A stretch of DNA of 64,000 nucleotides from assembly GCF_000586555.1 (NCBI RefSeq), contig NZ_AZUC01000063.1:62001-126000 (forward strand), in the 5' to 3' direction. The notes beneath the pieces are model-generated. The model was not told where the DNA came from and searched no databases. It was given only the letters and a program-made list of their open reading frames with translations. Below, piece by piece: positions 7,187 to 16,393 of the stretch (its first letter is position 1; each line of letters begins with the position of its first letter). Origin of the DNA: Sporosarcina sp. D27 (lineage in GTDB: Bacteria; Bacillota; Bacilli; Bacillales_A; Planococcaceae). Made by a program: the position numbers and the translations under genes.

Positions 7187-7903
7187 TCAACTAAGTCGCG
7201 CAATCACTTCAGTTGACGTCAGATCCTCTTTCTCTATCCACTCAATTAGTAACTGTGCAGTCGCCTCTGCACTTCTCAACTTTCCTTCTTCTTTATAATT
7301 GATAAATTGCTCAAGCATCGGGAACCCATCTACATCGCTCGATCGAATCGTCTCTTGCATACCTGTATCGATAATTCCAGGTGCTATAGAGACAATTCCT
7401 ACTGGATGCTCGACACGTCGTTGTTCTAACCGGACAACTTCTGAAAACCGATCAAGTCCCGCTTTCGTCGTACAATATATTCCCCATCCTTCATATGCAT
7501 TACGGCCTGCACCTGAAGAGATATTTATGATTTGTTTTTTCGCCTTAGACTGACTCAATACACCAATGAATTCATTGGACAATTCAATTGGAGCTGTCAA
7601 ATTCAATTCAATAGCTTGTTGTAGAGCATCTGTTGACAGCCCTCCAACTTTCCCAACTGGTTCTACTGTGCCTGCGTTATTAATGAGTGTAAATGATTTA
7701 GCTGTTGAAAGGTAAGGAGTCAACAAACGCCCCATCAGTCCTTTTCTTGCCTCTTGACTCGTTAAATCGCATTCTACAAAGTTTTCATAGCCTTTTGGGT
7801 TACTACGTGCAATCCCAATTACTAGTGAATCCGTTTTCCGAATTTGTTCATATAATTCTTCACCGATTCCTTTTGAAGCACCAGTTACGATATAAATATC
7901 CAA
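7187..7903 (-). CDS. yueD: Short-chain dehydrogenase (YueD / benzil reductase-like)
   Basis: A 238-residue SDR oxidoreductase. The N-terminus MDIYIVTGASKGIGEEL carries the NAD(P)-binding TGxxxGIG motif; NNAG appears at LINNAG, and the catalytic Ser-Tyr-Lys set is ISSGAG / YCTTK. These features and the length match YueD, a sepiapterin-reductase-like (S)-benzoin-forming benzil reductase of Bacillus. TTG at 7903 is preferred because AAGGAG lies 9 bases upstream; the in-frame GTG at 7912 overlaps the ribosome binding site. Monocistronic with its own terminator. Confidence 0.85.
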   Translation of the reverse strand: MDIYIVTGASKGIGEELYEQIRKTDSLVIGIARSNPKGYENFVECDLTSQEARKGLMGRLLTPYLSTAKSFTLINNAGTVEPVGKVGGLSTDALQQAIELNLTAPIELSNEFIGVLSQSKAKKQIINISSGAGRNAYEGWGIYCTTKAGLDRFSEVVRLEQRRVEHPVGIVSIAPGIIDTGMQETIRSSDVDGFPMLEQFINYKEEGKLRSAEATAQLLIEWIEKEDLTSTEVIARLS

Positions 7904-7947
7904 AATAATCACTCCTTCTATGATTGATAGTGTACCATTTGGGGAAT

Positions 7948-7981
7948 ATAAAAAACCAACCGATTAACCGGTTGGTTTGAT
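7948..7981. terminator. Bidirectional terminator after the LysM-3D gene
   Basis: AACCAACCG-ATTAAC-CGGTTGGTT with A-rich and T-rich flanks on both sides; it ends the minus-strand gene at 7991. Confidence 0.85.
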
Positions 7982-7990
7982 TTTTTGAGG

Positions 7991-8563
7991 TTAGTTTAAT
8001 ACTTTCACACGTACATTTTTACGTCCCCACTGGACCGCTTTACTTTGTGATGGCATGAATACATCAATTTTGTTTCCTTTGATAGCTCCGCCAACGTCAC
8101 CTGCAACTGCGTATCCATATCCTTCAACATGCACTTTAGAGCCTAGTGGAATCACTAAAGGATCTACTGCGATTACTTTCAATGAAGGATTCTTTTTCAA
8201 GTTAAGTCCTGTTTTTGTAATTCCAGAACACCCTTTACATGAAGCTGTGTATGCTGATGAGTTCGCCATGAACTCCTTTTTCACAGTGTCATCGTCTGAA
8301 CGTGATGGCTTTTTAGCCGGTTTCTTTGAAGCAGTAGTTGAACCACCGCTTACTAATTTCAATGTTTGGTTCGGATAAATCACTGAGGATTTGATACCGT
8401 TCCATTTCATTAAGTTATTAACAGAAACATTGTGCATCCGTGAAATCTTATATAGTGTGTCGCCTTTTTTCACTTTGTACGTAGACGCTGCTGCTGAACT
8501 TTCATGTGTTCCACTGACCATTAGTGCCGTAGCTAAGATAAACGTGAAAATTAGTTTCTTCAA
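7991..8563 (-). CDS. yocH: Secreted LysM and 3D-domain cell-wall protein (YocH-like)
   Basis: A 190-residue exported protein. A signal peptide (MKKLIFTFILATALMVSG..SSAAA) is followed by one LysM domain (about residues 28-72, YKVKKGDTLYKISRMHNVSV) that binds peptidoglycan, a Ser/Lys-rich linker, and a C-terminal 3D domain (about 95-190) named for its conserved aspartates: AVDPLVIPLGSKVHV, GDVGGAIKGNKIDVFM. This is the YocH/RpfB-type architecture, associated with muralytic activity in growing or stationary Bacillus cells. A CKGCSG pair of cysteines sits in the 3D domain. Monocistronic. Confidence 0.88.
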   Translation of the reverse strand: MKKLIFTFILATALMVSGTHESSAAASTYKVKKGDTLYKISRMHNVSVNNLMKWNGIKSSVIYPNQTLKLVSGGSTTASKKPAKKPSRSDDDTVKKEFMANSSAYTASCKGCSGITKTGLNLKKNPSLKVIAVDPLVIPLGSKVHVEGYGYAVAGDVGGAIKGNKIDVFMPSQSKAVQWGRKNVRVKVLN

Positions 8564-8761
8564 AAGCTCCGCTCCCTTGTTTTTAAGTCTGTGTATAGGT
8601 TAACAGCCCAACATTACAGTAATATTACAGCTAACCACCATTCCCGTTACAATTAAAAGATGATTATTACAGTTGTCGGAAAGATTCATCTCAAGTTGTT
8701 CACTCTAGCAGGAAAGTAATGTATAGTAGACTTAGAAAGTCAAATCAGGACGGTGAACGGA

Positions 8762-9421
8762 ATGCCAATACCACAAAACCATACAAAACCAGCTCGTCAA
8801 ACTGCAAAAGAAAGCGCATTCAACCAGCTCCAACAATGGATTATTGATGGAACGTTGAAGCCTGGAGAGAAATTAATCGATAGCGAACTAGCTCAGGCTC
8901 TTGGAGTTAGCCGAACACCTATACGCGAATCCCTTCAACTTTTGGAAGTTCAAGGGTTCGTTAAAATGTATCCCGGAAAAGCCACCCAAGTCACAGAAGT
9001 CGAACGGGATTCCATCAATGATTTGTTGCCACCTCTAGCTGCGATGCAAGCGCTTGCGGCTGAGTTAGCTGCACCTACCATCTCAAAAGAGACGATAGAT
9101 GTGTTGAGTAGTCTAAACAAGGAATTTGCTGAAGCTGTACGAAGCGAAGACTATTTTACAGCTTTAAAAATTGACGAATCTTTCCACCAGGTCATCGTTG
9201 ACGCTGCAGCAAACACGTATATCACATCGATTACGTCTTCACTTCAAGTGCACGTTAGACGACTTTTCTTCCATAACTCAATCATTTTGACAGAGCAGTC
9301 TATTGATGAGCATGAAGAAATTATCGATATGTTAAAACACAACCGTGCTGACCAAGCATCATCTATTATGCGAGGGAACTGGCTACGTGCCATTAACGAA
9401 TTCCAATCGCTGAACAACTAA
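8762..9421 (+). CDS. GntR-family (FadR/FCD-type) transcriptional regulator
   Basis: A ~219-residue regulator. Residues ~10-75 form the GntR winged helix: ESAFNQLQQWIIDGTLKPGE, LIDSELAQALGVSRTPIRES and LQLLEVQGFVKMYPGKATQV. The C-terminal two-thirds is all-helical with an FCD-like ligand fold (DESFHQVIVDAA; HEEIIDML), which usually binds a small acid through a metal. ATG 8762 is chosen; GTG 8753 is in frame but almost touches its Shine-Dalgarno. The adjacent brnQ gene is convergent, so a regulatory link is possible but not shown. Effector unknown. Confidence 0.85.
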   Translation: MPIPQNHTKPARQTAKESAFNQLQQWIIDGTLKPGEKLIDSELAQALGVSRTPIRESLQLLEVQGFVKMYPGKATQVTEVERDSINDLLPPLAAMQALAAELAAPTISKETIDVLSSLNKEFAEAVRSEDYFTALKIDESFHQVIVDAAANTYITSITSSLQVHVRRLFFHNSIILTEQSIDEHEEIIDMLKHNRADQASSIMRGNWLRAINEFQSLNN

Positions 9422-9459
9422 AAACCGGTCTCCCTAAAAATTAGGGGACCGGTTTTTAG
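9420..9459. terminator. Bidirectional terminator between gntR-type gene and brnQ
   Basis: AAAAACCGGTCTCCCTAA and TTAGGGGACCGGTTTTTA form a long stem in the convergent gap. Confidence 0.85.
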
Positions 9460-9496
9460 TTCTACTATTAGTTTTTGTAGCACCATATTGTAGAAA

Positions 9497-10870
9497 TTAT
9501 TCTTCTGCGCTTAACGATTGCTTTGAATTCATGCCCATCACTCGAGCGATCACACCGAACACAACAATGACTATCAATGTAGGAATTAACCAACCTAGAC
9601 CATTCTCATACAACGGAAGTATTTTTCCATAGAACGCTGTTATCGGCTCGATCAGTTTCCCTAACTGTCCGCCTGGCAGTGTATCTGCAAGTGCAGCCAA
9701 CCCATCAACTACACTGATAAGCATCGCTACGATTGTTACCGCAACGTAAACAATACGAGCGTGACCGAAGAGTGGCGAAACAAATGTGAGGAGCATAAGC
9801 GTAATTGCAAGCGGATATAAAAATAGTAAAACTGGAACTGAATACGTAATGATGTTATTCAATCCGATATTTGAGACGATGAAACAGAATACCGTAAATG
9901 TGATGACAATCACTTTGTAAGACAATGCAGGAATGAGTGTGTGGAAATACTCTCCACATGCTGTCATCAAGCCAATACTTGTCGTTAAACACGCTAGTAA
10001 AATGACAACTCCCAGCAACACAAGACCAGCTTGTCCGAAATAATGAGTGGCAACAGATGTTAATACTGCTCCTCCTGAATCCAACATGCCAAGTGAACTA
10101 ACACTACTTGCGCCAAGATACGCGATTCCTACATACAAGATTCCTAAGAATCCCGCAGCAACAATTCCCGTCTTAAAAGTAGCCCCGACAATCCCTTTTT
10201 TAGACTGCACACCCATTGAGCGGACAATCGTAATGACGATGATTCCGAAGACCAGTGATGCCAAGGCATCCATTGTATTGTAGCCTTCTGTAAACCCATT
10301 ACCAAATGCACCTGAAAGGTATGTGCTGCTCGGTGCTTGGAATGACCCCATCGGTGAAAATAATGCGACAACTAACAAAACAAGTAACAAGATAATAATC
10401 GCTGGCGACAAAATCTTTCCGACCCGATCGGCAATCTTTTGTGGATTCAACGACAGCCAAATTGTAATTCCGAAAAACAACGCAGTAAATATTAGTCTCG
10501 GAATCAATGGATCAGCCCCATTCAAGAATGGAGCAATCCCGATATCAAACGCAACAGCTCCTGTTCGTGGTGCTGCGAAAAATGGTCCAATTGTTAAATA
10601 AAGCGCCGACGTGAACAAAATCGCATATAGGGGATGAATGCGACTTGCGAGATCCTGCAAGTTGGCACTACCAGAAAAACCGATTGCTAGAATTCCTAGA
10701 AAAGGTAATCCAACCCCTGTAATGAGAAACCCGATGACTGCTGGCCAAAAATTCGTACCTGCTTCCTGACCAAGCTGAGCAGGGAAAATCAGATTTCCTG
10801 CGCCAAAAAAAAGTGCGAATAACATCGTTCCAATGACGACTAAAGATGAAAACGGTAACTTCCGATCCAT
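9497..10870 (-). CDS. brnQ: Branched-chain amino acid carrier, LIVCS family
   Basis: A 457-residue integral membrane protein with about 12 hydrophobic segments. The first helix region FALFFGAGNLIFPAQLGQEA is the hallmark of LIVCS (BrnQ) carriers, sodium- or proton-coupled importers of Leu, Ile and Val. Length is normal for the family. GGAGG precedes the ATG. It lies 120 bases downstream of sbcC on the same strand; the gap holds CGCGACT..AGTCGCG with a T-rich loop, which may separate the two units. Confidence 0.9.
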   Translation of the reverse strand: MDRKLPFSSLVVIGTMLFALFFGAGNLIFPAQLGQEAGTNFWPAVIGFLITGVGLPFLGILAIGFSGSANLQDLASRIHPLYAILFTSALYLTIGPFFAAPRTGAVAFDIGIAPFLNGADPLIPRLIFTALFFGITIWLSLNPQKIADRVGKILSPAIIILLLVLLVVALFSPMGSFQAPSSTYLSGAFGNGFTEGYNTMDALASLVFGIIVITIVRSMGVQSKKGIVGATFKTGIVAAGFLGILYVGIAYLGASSVSSLGMLDSGGAVLTSVATHYFGQAGLVLLGVVILLACLTTSIGLMTACGEYFHTLIPALSYKVIVITFTVFCFIVSNIGLNNIITYSVPVLLFLYPLAITLMLLTFVSPLFGHARIVYVAVTIVAMLISVVDGLAALADTLPGGQLGKLIEPITAFYGKILPLYENGLGWLIPTLIVIVVFGVIARVMGMNSKQSLSAEE

Positions 10871-10991
10871 ATTGAAATACCTCCTAAGATGACTGAAAAC
10901 GTATGCGATATATTGCAGAACCTCATCATAAACCGCGACTCAAAAAAAAGCAAGTCGCGATTTGAACAAATGCTGAGGTTAACATGAGCGT

Positions 10992-13900
10992 TTAGTGGAT
11001 TTCAATACGGGTATAACTGTGTCCTTCTTTCGTCTTTTCCACTCTCAAAACGGCCGAAAACGCTTCTTTCAATTCAGCAACGTGAGAAATAACACCAATC
11101 ATCCGGCCGGCTTTTTGTAAACTGATAAGTGTATCAATCGCTTTTTGCAAGGATTCTTCATCCAATGAACCAAAGCCCTCGTCGATGAACATAGTGTCTA
11201 CTGAAATCGAACCTTGGAAACTTTGAATCACATCAGCCATTCCAAGTGCTAGACTAAGTGATGCATTGAATTTCTCTCCACCAGAAAGAGTTTTCACATC
11301 ACGATTCTGCCCTGTGTACTCATCGTATACGTCAATTCCTAAACCACTTTGGCGACCTCTACTTTCCTGACGATCACTTCGTAATAACTGGAATTGACCG
11401 TTAGACAATTCGCTTAACCTTCCATTTGCAGCATGTAAAATCCGTTCTAAGTATTCCGTTTGCAAATATCGCTCAAATGATAGTTTACGATCATTATTCC
11501 CACGGACTAAGTCATGAAGTTCAGTCAATCGTGCACACTTTTGTTCAAGTCCACTTTGTGCCCCTATTAAATCTTCCAATTTCAAGTGCAGTTCAGCTGC
11601 ATTCTTTTCAAGTTCTGAAGCATAATGATACGCCGTTAGCGCTTGTTCGTAGGCATGCTTGTTTTGCTCAGTAAGATTGCGAAGTACTACTAGATCCGCT
11701 TTTTGTTTCCCTGCCACTTGCTCCTTCAATTCAGAAATCGCATGTTTTGTCGTCTCGATTTCAACGTCATATTCGTTGATTTTTCGAGTAAGTGCTGTCC
11801 GCTGTTCAGAAAGTAGCTTGCACTGTTGGTAATCTGTCTGATCTTCAAAAACTGACTCCTTAATAGCTGCATGAAATGAGCTTGTTGCTGTTTGTTGCTT
11901 AACCGTTGCATCTTCAGCGGATTTTGTCATGTAGGTTACAGCTGTTTGAGCATTAGAGACTGCTTCCATTGCGAACTGACGCTGCTCTCTAGCTTGTTCC
12001 CAGGCCCGTTCAAGCAACGTTTTATTTTTTTCTTCTTTTCTTATTTCCATTTGCAACGCCTGTATTGAGCGAAACTGTTCTGGAACTGTCTTCAAAGATT
12101 CATCAAGAATCGCTTTTCCTTGTTCAAGTTCTGCACGTGTGACATAGTCACTTTTTTCTTTTTCTGCAATTGCTTGTTCGTGTGCCAGCAGCTGGTCATT
12201 TGCCTCCGTGTATTGCTGTTTTAAAGTGGGCAAACGATCACGATTGCTCTTCAATTGAAGAAGCCTTTTCTCCAAATGTTGTACGTGCTGTTTACTGACG
12301 AGTAACGTATCAGGATTCGGTGTTCCCCCTAATTGCTGTTCAATTCTTGAAACTTCCGTACGTTCACTTGTCAAATGTAAATCAGTAGCTCTATATTGTT
12401 CGTACGCTTGTGTTGCGGTCTGTTTCTCGAACTCTAATTGTTCTTTAGTTAGCTGAAACTCTTGAGATTTCAGCTGAACTGCCGGGTGATGCACACTTCC
12501 GCAAACTGGACATGGCATCCCTTCTTCCAAGGTCGCTGCGAGAAGGGCAGCTTGATTTGCAATCCACTTAGTTTCAGTTTCAATTGCTTGGCTACGGGTA
12601 GTCTCCATTCGCTCCTTTTTCAGCTTCAACTCAGCTGTCAGTTGCTCGATTGTTTTAGTACGGTCACTATGACGCTTCAGTAAATCAGACTTATTGCGTG
12701 CATCTGTTAGTTCATCCAATACTTGTTCGTAGCCTTCAGATTCAGTTTCAAGTGTCTCTGTTTTCAACTTTAAGCTTTGGACATTGTCAATTTTTACTTT
12801 TACTGATGACTTCATATCCACAAGTTCCCTCTGTCCATCATCAACGCGCTTCTGTAGCGTGCAAATTTGCTTTTCTCTCTCATCTATTTGCATTACGGTC
12901 GGTAAGAAGTGTTGGAGGGTAAAAAGTCGTTCCGCGCTTTGTTGTCTTTCAGATTGTTTTTGCATTTCTTCATTAAAAATAGCTTCCACTTTAACAGCAT
13001 CTTCCTTAGCTGTTTCAAGTGTTAACGTCGCTTGCTGTAATTCCTTTTGACGATTCTTCATATCATCAGTCGCTTCAACTGAACGTCTTTCACTTGGCTC
13101 TATCTGAACAGCTTGCTCTGCTTTTTGGAGTCGTGTTCGGTCGGCATTCAGTTCAGTTTCACGTGATGTCAGCAGTTGCATTGTGCTTATCTTTCGTTCT
13201 AAGTGTTCAAATTGAGTGTTGAGTGCAGTTCCATTAGAGAACGCTTGCTGAGCTTTTTCATGTGCTTCATATGCCCTTCGATATTGTGCATTGCTTTCAT
13301 CAGCTGAAGTTTGGTAATGAATACGTTCTTGCTCTAGCCCTTCCATTAAACGTGTCGGATGGATGGAATCTGCCTGAAGTGTTTCAAATAGGGACGATTC
13401 TCGCTCCGGAAGACTCGAAGGCAACTGACGTATAATTTGTTCCATCGAAAGACGTGCCGTGTTCAGCTCACTCATCGCAAGATCTTTTCTCTTTTTTAAA
13501 ATCTCCGCCATTTCTCGGTAATGTTCAGTTTTAAAAATTTTACGCAATATCGTTTCTTTGTTTTCCGTATCAGACGTTAAAAATTTCCTGAACTCACCTT
13601 GAGGCAACATTACGATTTGGCTAAATTGTGCTATCGTAAATCCGATAAGTTCTTCAATCTTTTTGTTCACTTCGGAAACGATTTGACGATCTACAGCTGG
13701 TATTTCACCTTCGTCTGTTTGCTGAAAAAATTCTGTACGACCGCTAGTTTCACTCTTATTCCCCTTTTTTGTATAAGGAACTTGGCGAAATACACGATAC
13801 GTACGATCTTGAATAACGAATTCCAACTCGACTGCAGTCTGCAAATCGATTTGTGCAAAATCACTTCTCAGTGCGCGGATATCAGTTCGATCCTCGCCAC

Positions 13901-14069
13901 TAGCCTGTCCATATAAGGCAAAACAAATTGCATCAAATATTGTGGTTTTCCCAGCTCCTGTTGCACCTGAAACCGCAAATAATCCATGCTCTTTAAGAAT
14001 CGTAAAGTCAATTGTTTCTGTACCACGATAGGGTCCAAATGCCGTCATCGTCAATCGAGTCGGTCTCAT
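10992..14069 (-). CDS. sbcC: Exonuclease SbcC (SMC-like ATPase subunit)
   Basis: A 1025-residue SMC-type ATPase, partner of SbcD in the Mre11/Rad50-like nuclease that opens DNA hairpins and protein-blocked ends. Walker A is SGATGAGKTT at about residues 34-43. Long coiled coils flank a zinc hook (GMPCPVCGS) near the middle, through which two molecules dimerise. Near the C-terminus are the ABC signature LSGGEKFNASL and Walker B TMFIDEGFGSLD. Its start overlaps the sbcD stop by 4 bases, so the two are translationally coupled. Intact by length and motifs. Confidence 0.95.
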   Translation of the reverse strand: MRPTRLTMTAFGPYRGTETIDFTILKEHGLFAVSGATGAGKTTIFDAICFALYGQASGEDRTDIRALRSDFAQIDLQTAVELEFVIQDRTYRVFRQVPYTKKGNKSETSGRTEFFQQTDEGEIPAVDRQIVSEVNKKIEELIGFTIAQFSQIVMLPQGEFRKFLTSDTENKETILRKIFKTEHYREMAEILKKRKDLAMSELNTARLSMEQIIRQLPSSLPERESSLFETLQADSIHPTRLMEGLEQERIHYQTSADESNAQYRRAYEAHEKAQQAFSNGTALNTQFEHLERKISTMQLLTSRETELNADRTRLQKAEQAVQIEPSERRSVEATDDMKNRQKELQQATLTLETAKEDAVKVEAIFNEEMQKQSERQQSAERLFTLQHFLPTVMQIDEREKQICTLQKRVDDGQRELVDMKSSVKVKIDNVQSLKLKTETLETESEGYEQVLDELTDARNKSDLLKRHSDRTKTIEQLTAELKLKKERMETTRSQAIETETKWIANQAALLAATLEEGMPCPVCGSVHHPAVQLKSQEFQLTKEQLEFEKQTATQAYEQYRATDLHLTSERTEVSRIEQQLGGTPNPDTLLVSKQHVQHLEKRLLQLKSNRDRLPTLKQQYTEANDQLLAHEQAIAEKEKSDYVTRAELEQGKAILDESLKTVPEQFRSIQALQMEIRKEEKNKTLLERAWEQAREQRQFAMEAVSNAQTAVTYMTKSAEDATVKQQTATSSFHAAIKESVFEDQTDYQQCKLLSEQRTALTRKINEYDVEIETTKHAISELKEQVAGKQKADLVVLRNLTEQNKHAYEQALTAYHYASELEKNAAELHLKLEDLIGAQSGLEQKCARLTELHDLVRGNNDRKLSFERYLQTEYLERILHAANGRLSELSNGQFQLLRSDRQESRGRQSGLGIDVYDEYTGQNRDVKTLSGGEKFNASLSLALGMADVIQSFQGSISVDTMFIDEGFGSLDEESLQKAIDTLISLQKAGRMIGVISHVAELKEAFSAVLRVEKTKEGHSYTRIEIH

Positions 14070-15226
14070 AATGCTTCTCCCTTCTTTGTTAACAATTCCT
14101 GCAATACTTCATCCACGATTGTCCTCGTTTCCTGGTCAGGTGATGACCCGGTGATTTCTTCAAAAAATGCATTGAATAACGCGCGGTCATCCAACCGCTC
14201 GATATCGGAAACCCGAGATGTCGCTTGTTCAGGCAGTGAACGATTCACAACACGTTCCACGTGCATGGCATTTGGATACACCGAACGCACTTTTTCCATA
14301 GGAAATAACACCGGAGCATCATCTAACAGTTTTACGAATACATAATCTTCACTAGGTTCCTCTAGCAATAGTTCTGCCATTGTTGCTTTAACCGTTCTAA
14401 TATCCCGATTTTGGACTAAAACCCTCTTTTCAACCTTTATTGCACCTTTTTCGTCCAGATCAATGACTAAAAATCCTTTATGATGATTTTCTTCAGATAT
14501 TGAATACTTCATCGGCGATCCAGAATAACGGATTTGTTCTGTTCCCGTAAAGTGTGCTTGATGCAGATGTCCTAGCGCCGTGTAAGAAAAGTGTTTAAAC
14601 AAATCAGCAGCTACATATTCAGCTCCGCCAATCGATAGCGGACGTTCAGAATCACTCGTATTTTCTTCCGGCTCCCCAAGAGGTGTAACGAATGCATGAG
14701 CAATTGCAACATGACGAATGGAAGGATCGAGCGCTCCATATTGCTGAATAACAGACTCCATCGCACGATGATGACTGTCAACTCCTTCATCTTTTGACAA
14801 GTTGCGGATAACAGACGGATCTGCAAAAGGAATCAGATGAAACTGGACGAGGCCAAACTCATCCTCAACTTGAACAGTAGTCCCTCCCCCACGTTCAGAA
14901 GGTTTCCCCACTATATGTAGACCGTTCGCTTGCATGAGACGACTTCCAAATTGTAGACGTGCTGGACTATCATGATTCCCCGCAATCGCAAGAACCGGTG
15001 TCTTATAGTCCACTGTTAACTTCCATAGCAATTCATCTAACAAACTCACAGCCTCTGCAGGTGGCACAGAGCGGTCATAGAGATCACCAGCTATAATGAC
15101 GACGTCAGGCTTCTCCTCTTTAACGGCATCGGTGAACTGATTTAACACAAAACGCTGTTCTTCAATGAGCGATACACCTTGCAACACTTTTCCTAGATGC
15201 CAATCTGCTGTGTGGAATATTTTCAT
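14066..15226 (-). CDS. sbcD: Exonuclease SbcD (Mre11-like nuclease subunit)
   Basis: A 386-residue metallophosphoesterase nuclease. Phosphoesterase motifs are DWHLGK (residues ~7-12), GDLYDRSVPP, GNHDSPARL and, further on, HAFV and GHLHQAH; these bind two Mn ions. The C-terminal part is the SbcD-specific cap and SbcC-binding region. ATG 15226 is used, with AGAGGGG upstream; an in-frame TTG 21 bases earlier lacks a ribosome binding site. First gene of the sbcDC operon. Confidence 0.95.
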   Translation of the reverse strand: MKIFHTADWHLGKVLQGVSLIEEQRFVLNQFTDAVKEEKPDVVIIAGDLYDRSVPPAEAVSLLDELLWKLTVDYKTPVLAIAGNHDSPARLQFGSRLMQANGLHIVGKPSERGGGTTVQVEDEFGLVQFHLIPFADPSVIRNLSKDEGVDSHHRAMESVIQQYGALDPSIRHVAIAHAFVTPLGEPEENTSDSERPLSIGGAEYVAADLFKHFSYTALGHLHQAHFTGTEQIRYSGSPMKYSISEENHHKGFLVIDLDEKGAIKVEKRVLVQNRDIRTVKATMAELLLEEPSEDYVFVKLLDDAPVLFPMEKVRSVYPNAMHVERVVNRSLPEQATSRVSDIERLDDRALFNAFFEEITGSSPDQETRTIVDEVLQELLTKKGEAL

Positions 15227-15296
15227 AGTTAGTTCGCCCCTCTTCAATTCATTCTTTCTCTAGTTTACCGGAGAATGGCCGTTCACTCCAACGCAA

Positions 15297-15327
15297 ACAG
15301 GGCATCTCGAAGGAGATGCCCTGTCGC
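15297..15327. repeat. Strong inverted repeat between divergent sbcD and mnt genes
   Basis: ACAGGGCATCTC-GAAG-GAGATGCCCTGT is a perfect 12-bp stem. It has no T tract on either side and lies upstream of both neighbours, so an ordinary terminator role is doubtful; an operator, a leader hairpin or a relic are alternatives. Confidence 0.7.
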
Positions 15328-15421
15328 GGTAGGTTTTATCAATCAAACACTCAACAAAGTGCAGGACCACACTTTTTTTTGCAAAAATAGCAACCACTCG
15401 AAATAATCTGGGTTTTTACTC

Positions 15422-15450
15422 TTTACATGCTAGCACGCATAGAATATACT
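15422..15450 (+). promoter_or_regulatory. Predicted sigma-A promoter P1 of the manganese transporter operon
   Basis: TTTACA (15422-15427), 17 bases, TATACT (15445-15450). Two MntR-like boxes start 5 bases after the -10, where they would cover the transcription start. Confidence 0.7.
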
Positions 15451-15455
15451 ATAAA

Positions 15456-15496
15456 AAGTTGCACATGGGAAACTTAAAGTTGCACTAAGGAAACAT
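15456..15496 (+). promoter_or_regulatory. Two tandem MntR-like operators
   Basis: AAGTTGCACATGGGAAACTT (15456-15475) and AAGTTGCACTAAGGAAACAT (15477-15496) resemble my recollection of the MntR box of Bacillus (TTTGC..GGAAA). Their starts are 21 bp apart, two helical turns, so two dimers could bind the same DNA face. Confidence 0.7.
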
Positions 15497-15566
15497 ATTG
15501 ATGTATTCTACTATTAAGAACTCTTTCGAAACACTATGCATAATGTGAAAAAATAAGTAAACCCGC

Positions 15567-15595
15567 TTTCACTTTTTATAAAGTGAGGCAATACT
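15567..15595 (+). promoter_or_regulatory. Second candidate promoter P2 of the manganese transporter operon
   Basis: TTTCAC (15567-15572), 17 bases, AATACT (15590-15595). A third MntR-like box begins 8 bases downstream. The spacer contains the small palindrome CACTTTTTATAAAGTG. Confidence 0.5.
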
Positions 15596-15602
15596 ACACA
15601 AA

Positions 15603-15622
15603 AAGTTGCACACGGGAAACTT
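15603..15622 (+). promoter_or_regulatory. Third MntR-like operator
   Basis: AAGTTGCACACGGGAAACTT differs from the first box at one position and lies just before the mntB ribosome binding site. Confidence 0.7.
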
Positions 15623-15649
15623 TACTTTATCAGTTCAGGAGGAATTGGA

Positions 15650-16393
15650 ATGACAGAATCGATCACTGCGAGTAATATCTCCGTTTCATATTCAGGAAAG
15701 CAAGTCGTTAGCAATGTTTCATTTACATTTGCACCCGGCAGTTTAATTGGGATTTTAGGTCCGAATGGAGCGGGTAAATCCACTCTTATGAAAGCAATGC
15801 TGGGTTTAATACGAAGAGACAGCGGAACTACACAAATCGGTTCGCAATCGATTGATAAGGTGCGGAAGCTAATTGCATACGTCCCACAACGTTCGAACAT
15901 CGATTGGAACTTTCCTATTGTAGTAAAAGATACTGTACTTCTTGGTACGTATCCTAAGCTTGGACTATTTCACCGACCTAGCAAAGCGGATAAAGCTTGG
16001 GCTGAGGAATGTCTGAAACAAGTAGGCATGCAAGATTTTGCTGATCGTCAAATTGGTGAATTGTCAGGAGGTCAACAACAGCGAGTCTTTTTAGCGAGAG
16101 CCCTTGCTCAAAAAGCGGATTACTTTTTCCTAGATGAACCCTTTGTCGGAATTGATGTATCAAGCGAAGAAGTAATCATCGGCATTTTAAGAAAGCTTAA
16201 AGATGCAGGTAAAACCGTCCTAGTCGTACACCACGATTTGTCTAAGGTGAAAAGTTATTTTGATGAATTGATTTTGATGAATAACGTACTGATTGACGCA
16301 GGTCCAGTTGAGCAAGTATTCCGTGAAAAGAATATGACTCGTGCTTATGAACGGCCGATGACAATGTTTGACGATTTGGAGGTTCAAATGTAA
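15650..16393 (+). CDS. mntB: Manganese ABC transporter, ATP-binding protein
   Basis: A 247-residue ABC ATPase that powers Mn(II) import. Walker A is GPNGAGKST (about 37-45), the Q-loop sits at YVPQRSNIDW, the signature is LSGGQQQR, Walker B is YFFLDEP and the switch His is in VVHHD. YVPQRSNIDWNFP is characteristic of the Mn/Zn (cluster 9) transporters. CAGGAGG precedes the ATG. It overlaps the permease by one base. The three MntR-like operators upstream support manganese and not zinc as the substrate. Gene order (ATPase, permease, binding protein) differs from B. subtilis mntABCD. Confidence 0.9.
   Translation: MTESITASNISVSYSGKQVVSNVSFTFAPGSLIGILGPNGAGKSTLMKAMLGLIRRDSGTTQIGSQSIDKVRKLIAYVPQRSNIDWNFPIVVKDTVLLGTYPKLGLFHRPSKADKAWAEECLKQVGMQDFADRQIGELSGGQQQRVFLARALAQKADYFFLDEPFVGIDVSSEEVIIGILRKLKDAGKTVLVVHHDLSKVKSYFDELILMNNVLIDAGPVEQVFREKNMTRAYERPMTMFDDLEVQM

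Noticed and set aside
10047-14345. Plus-strand frames opposite brnQ, sbcC and sbcD
   Set aside because: They lack ribosome binding sites, overlap complete conserved genes, and have shadow-type composition.
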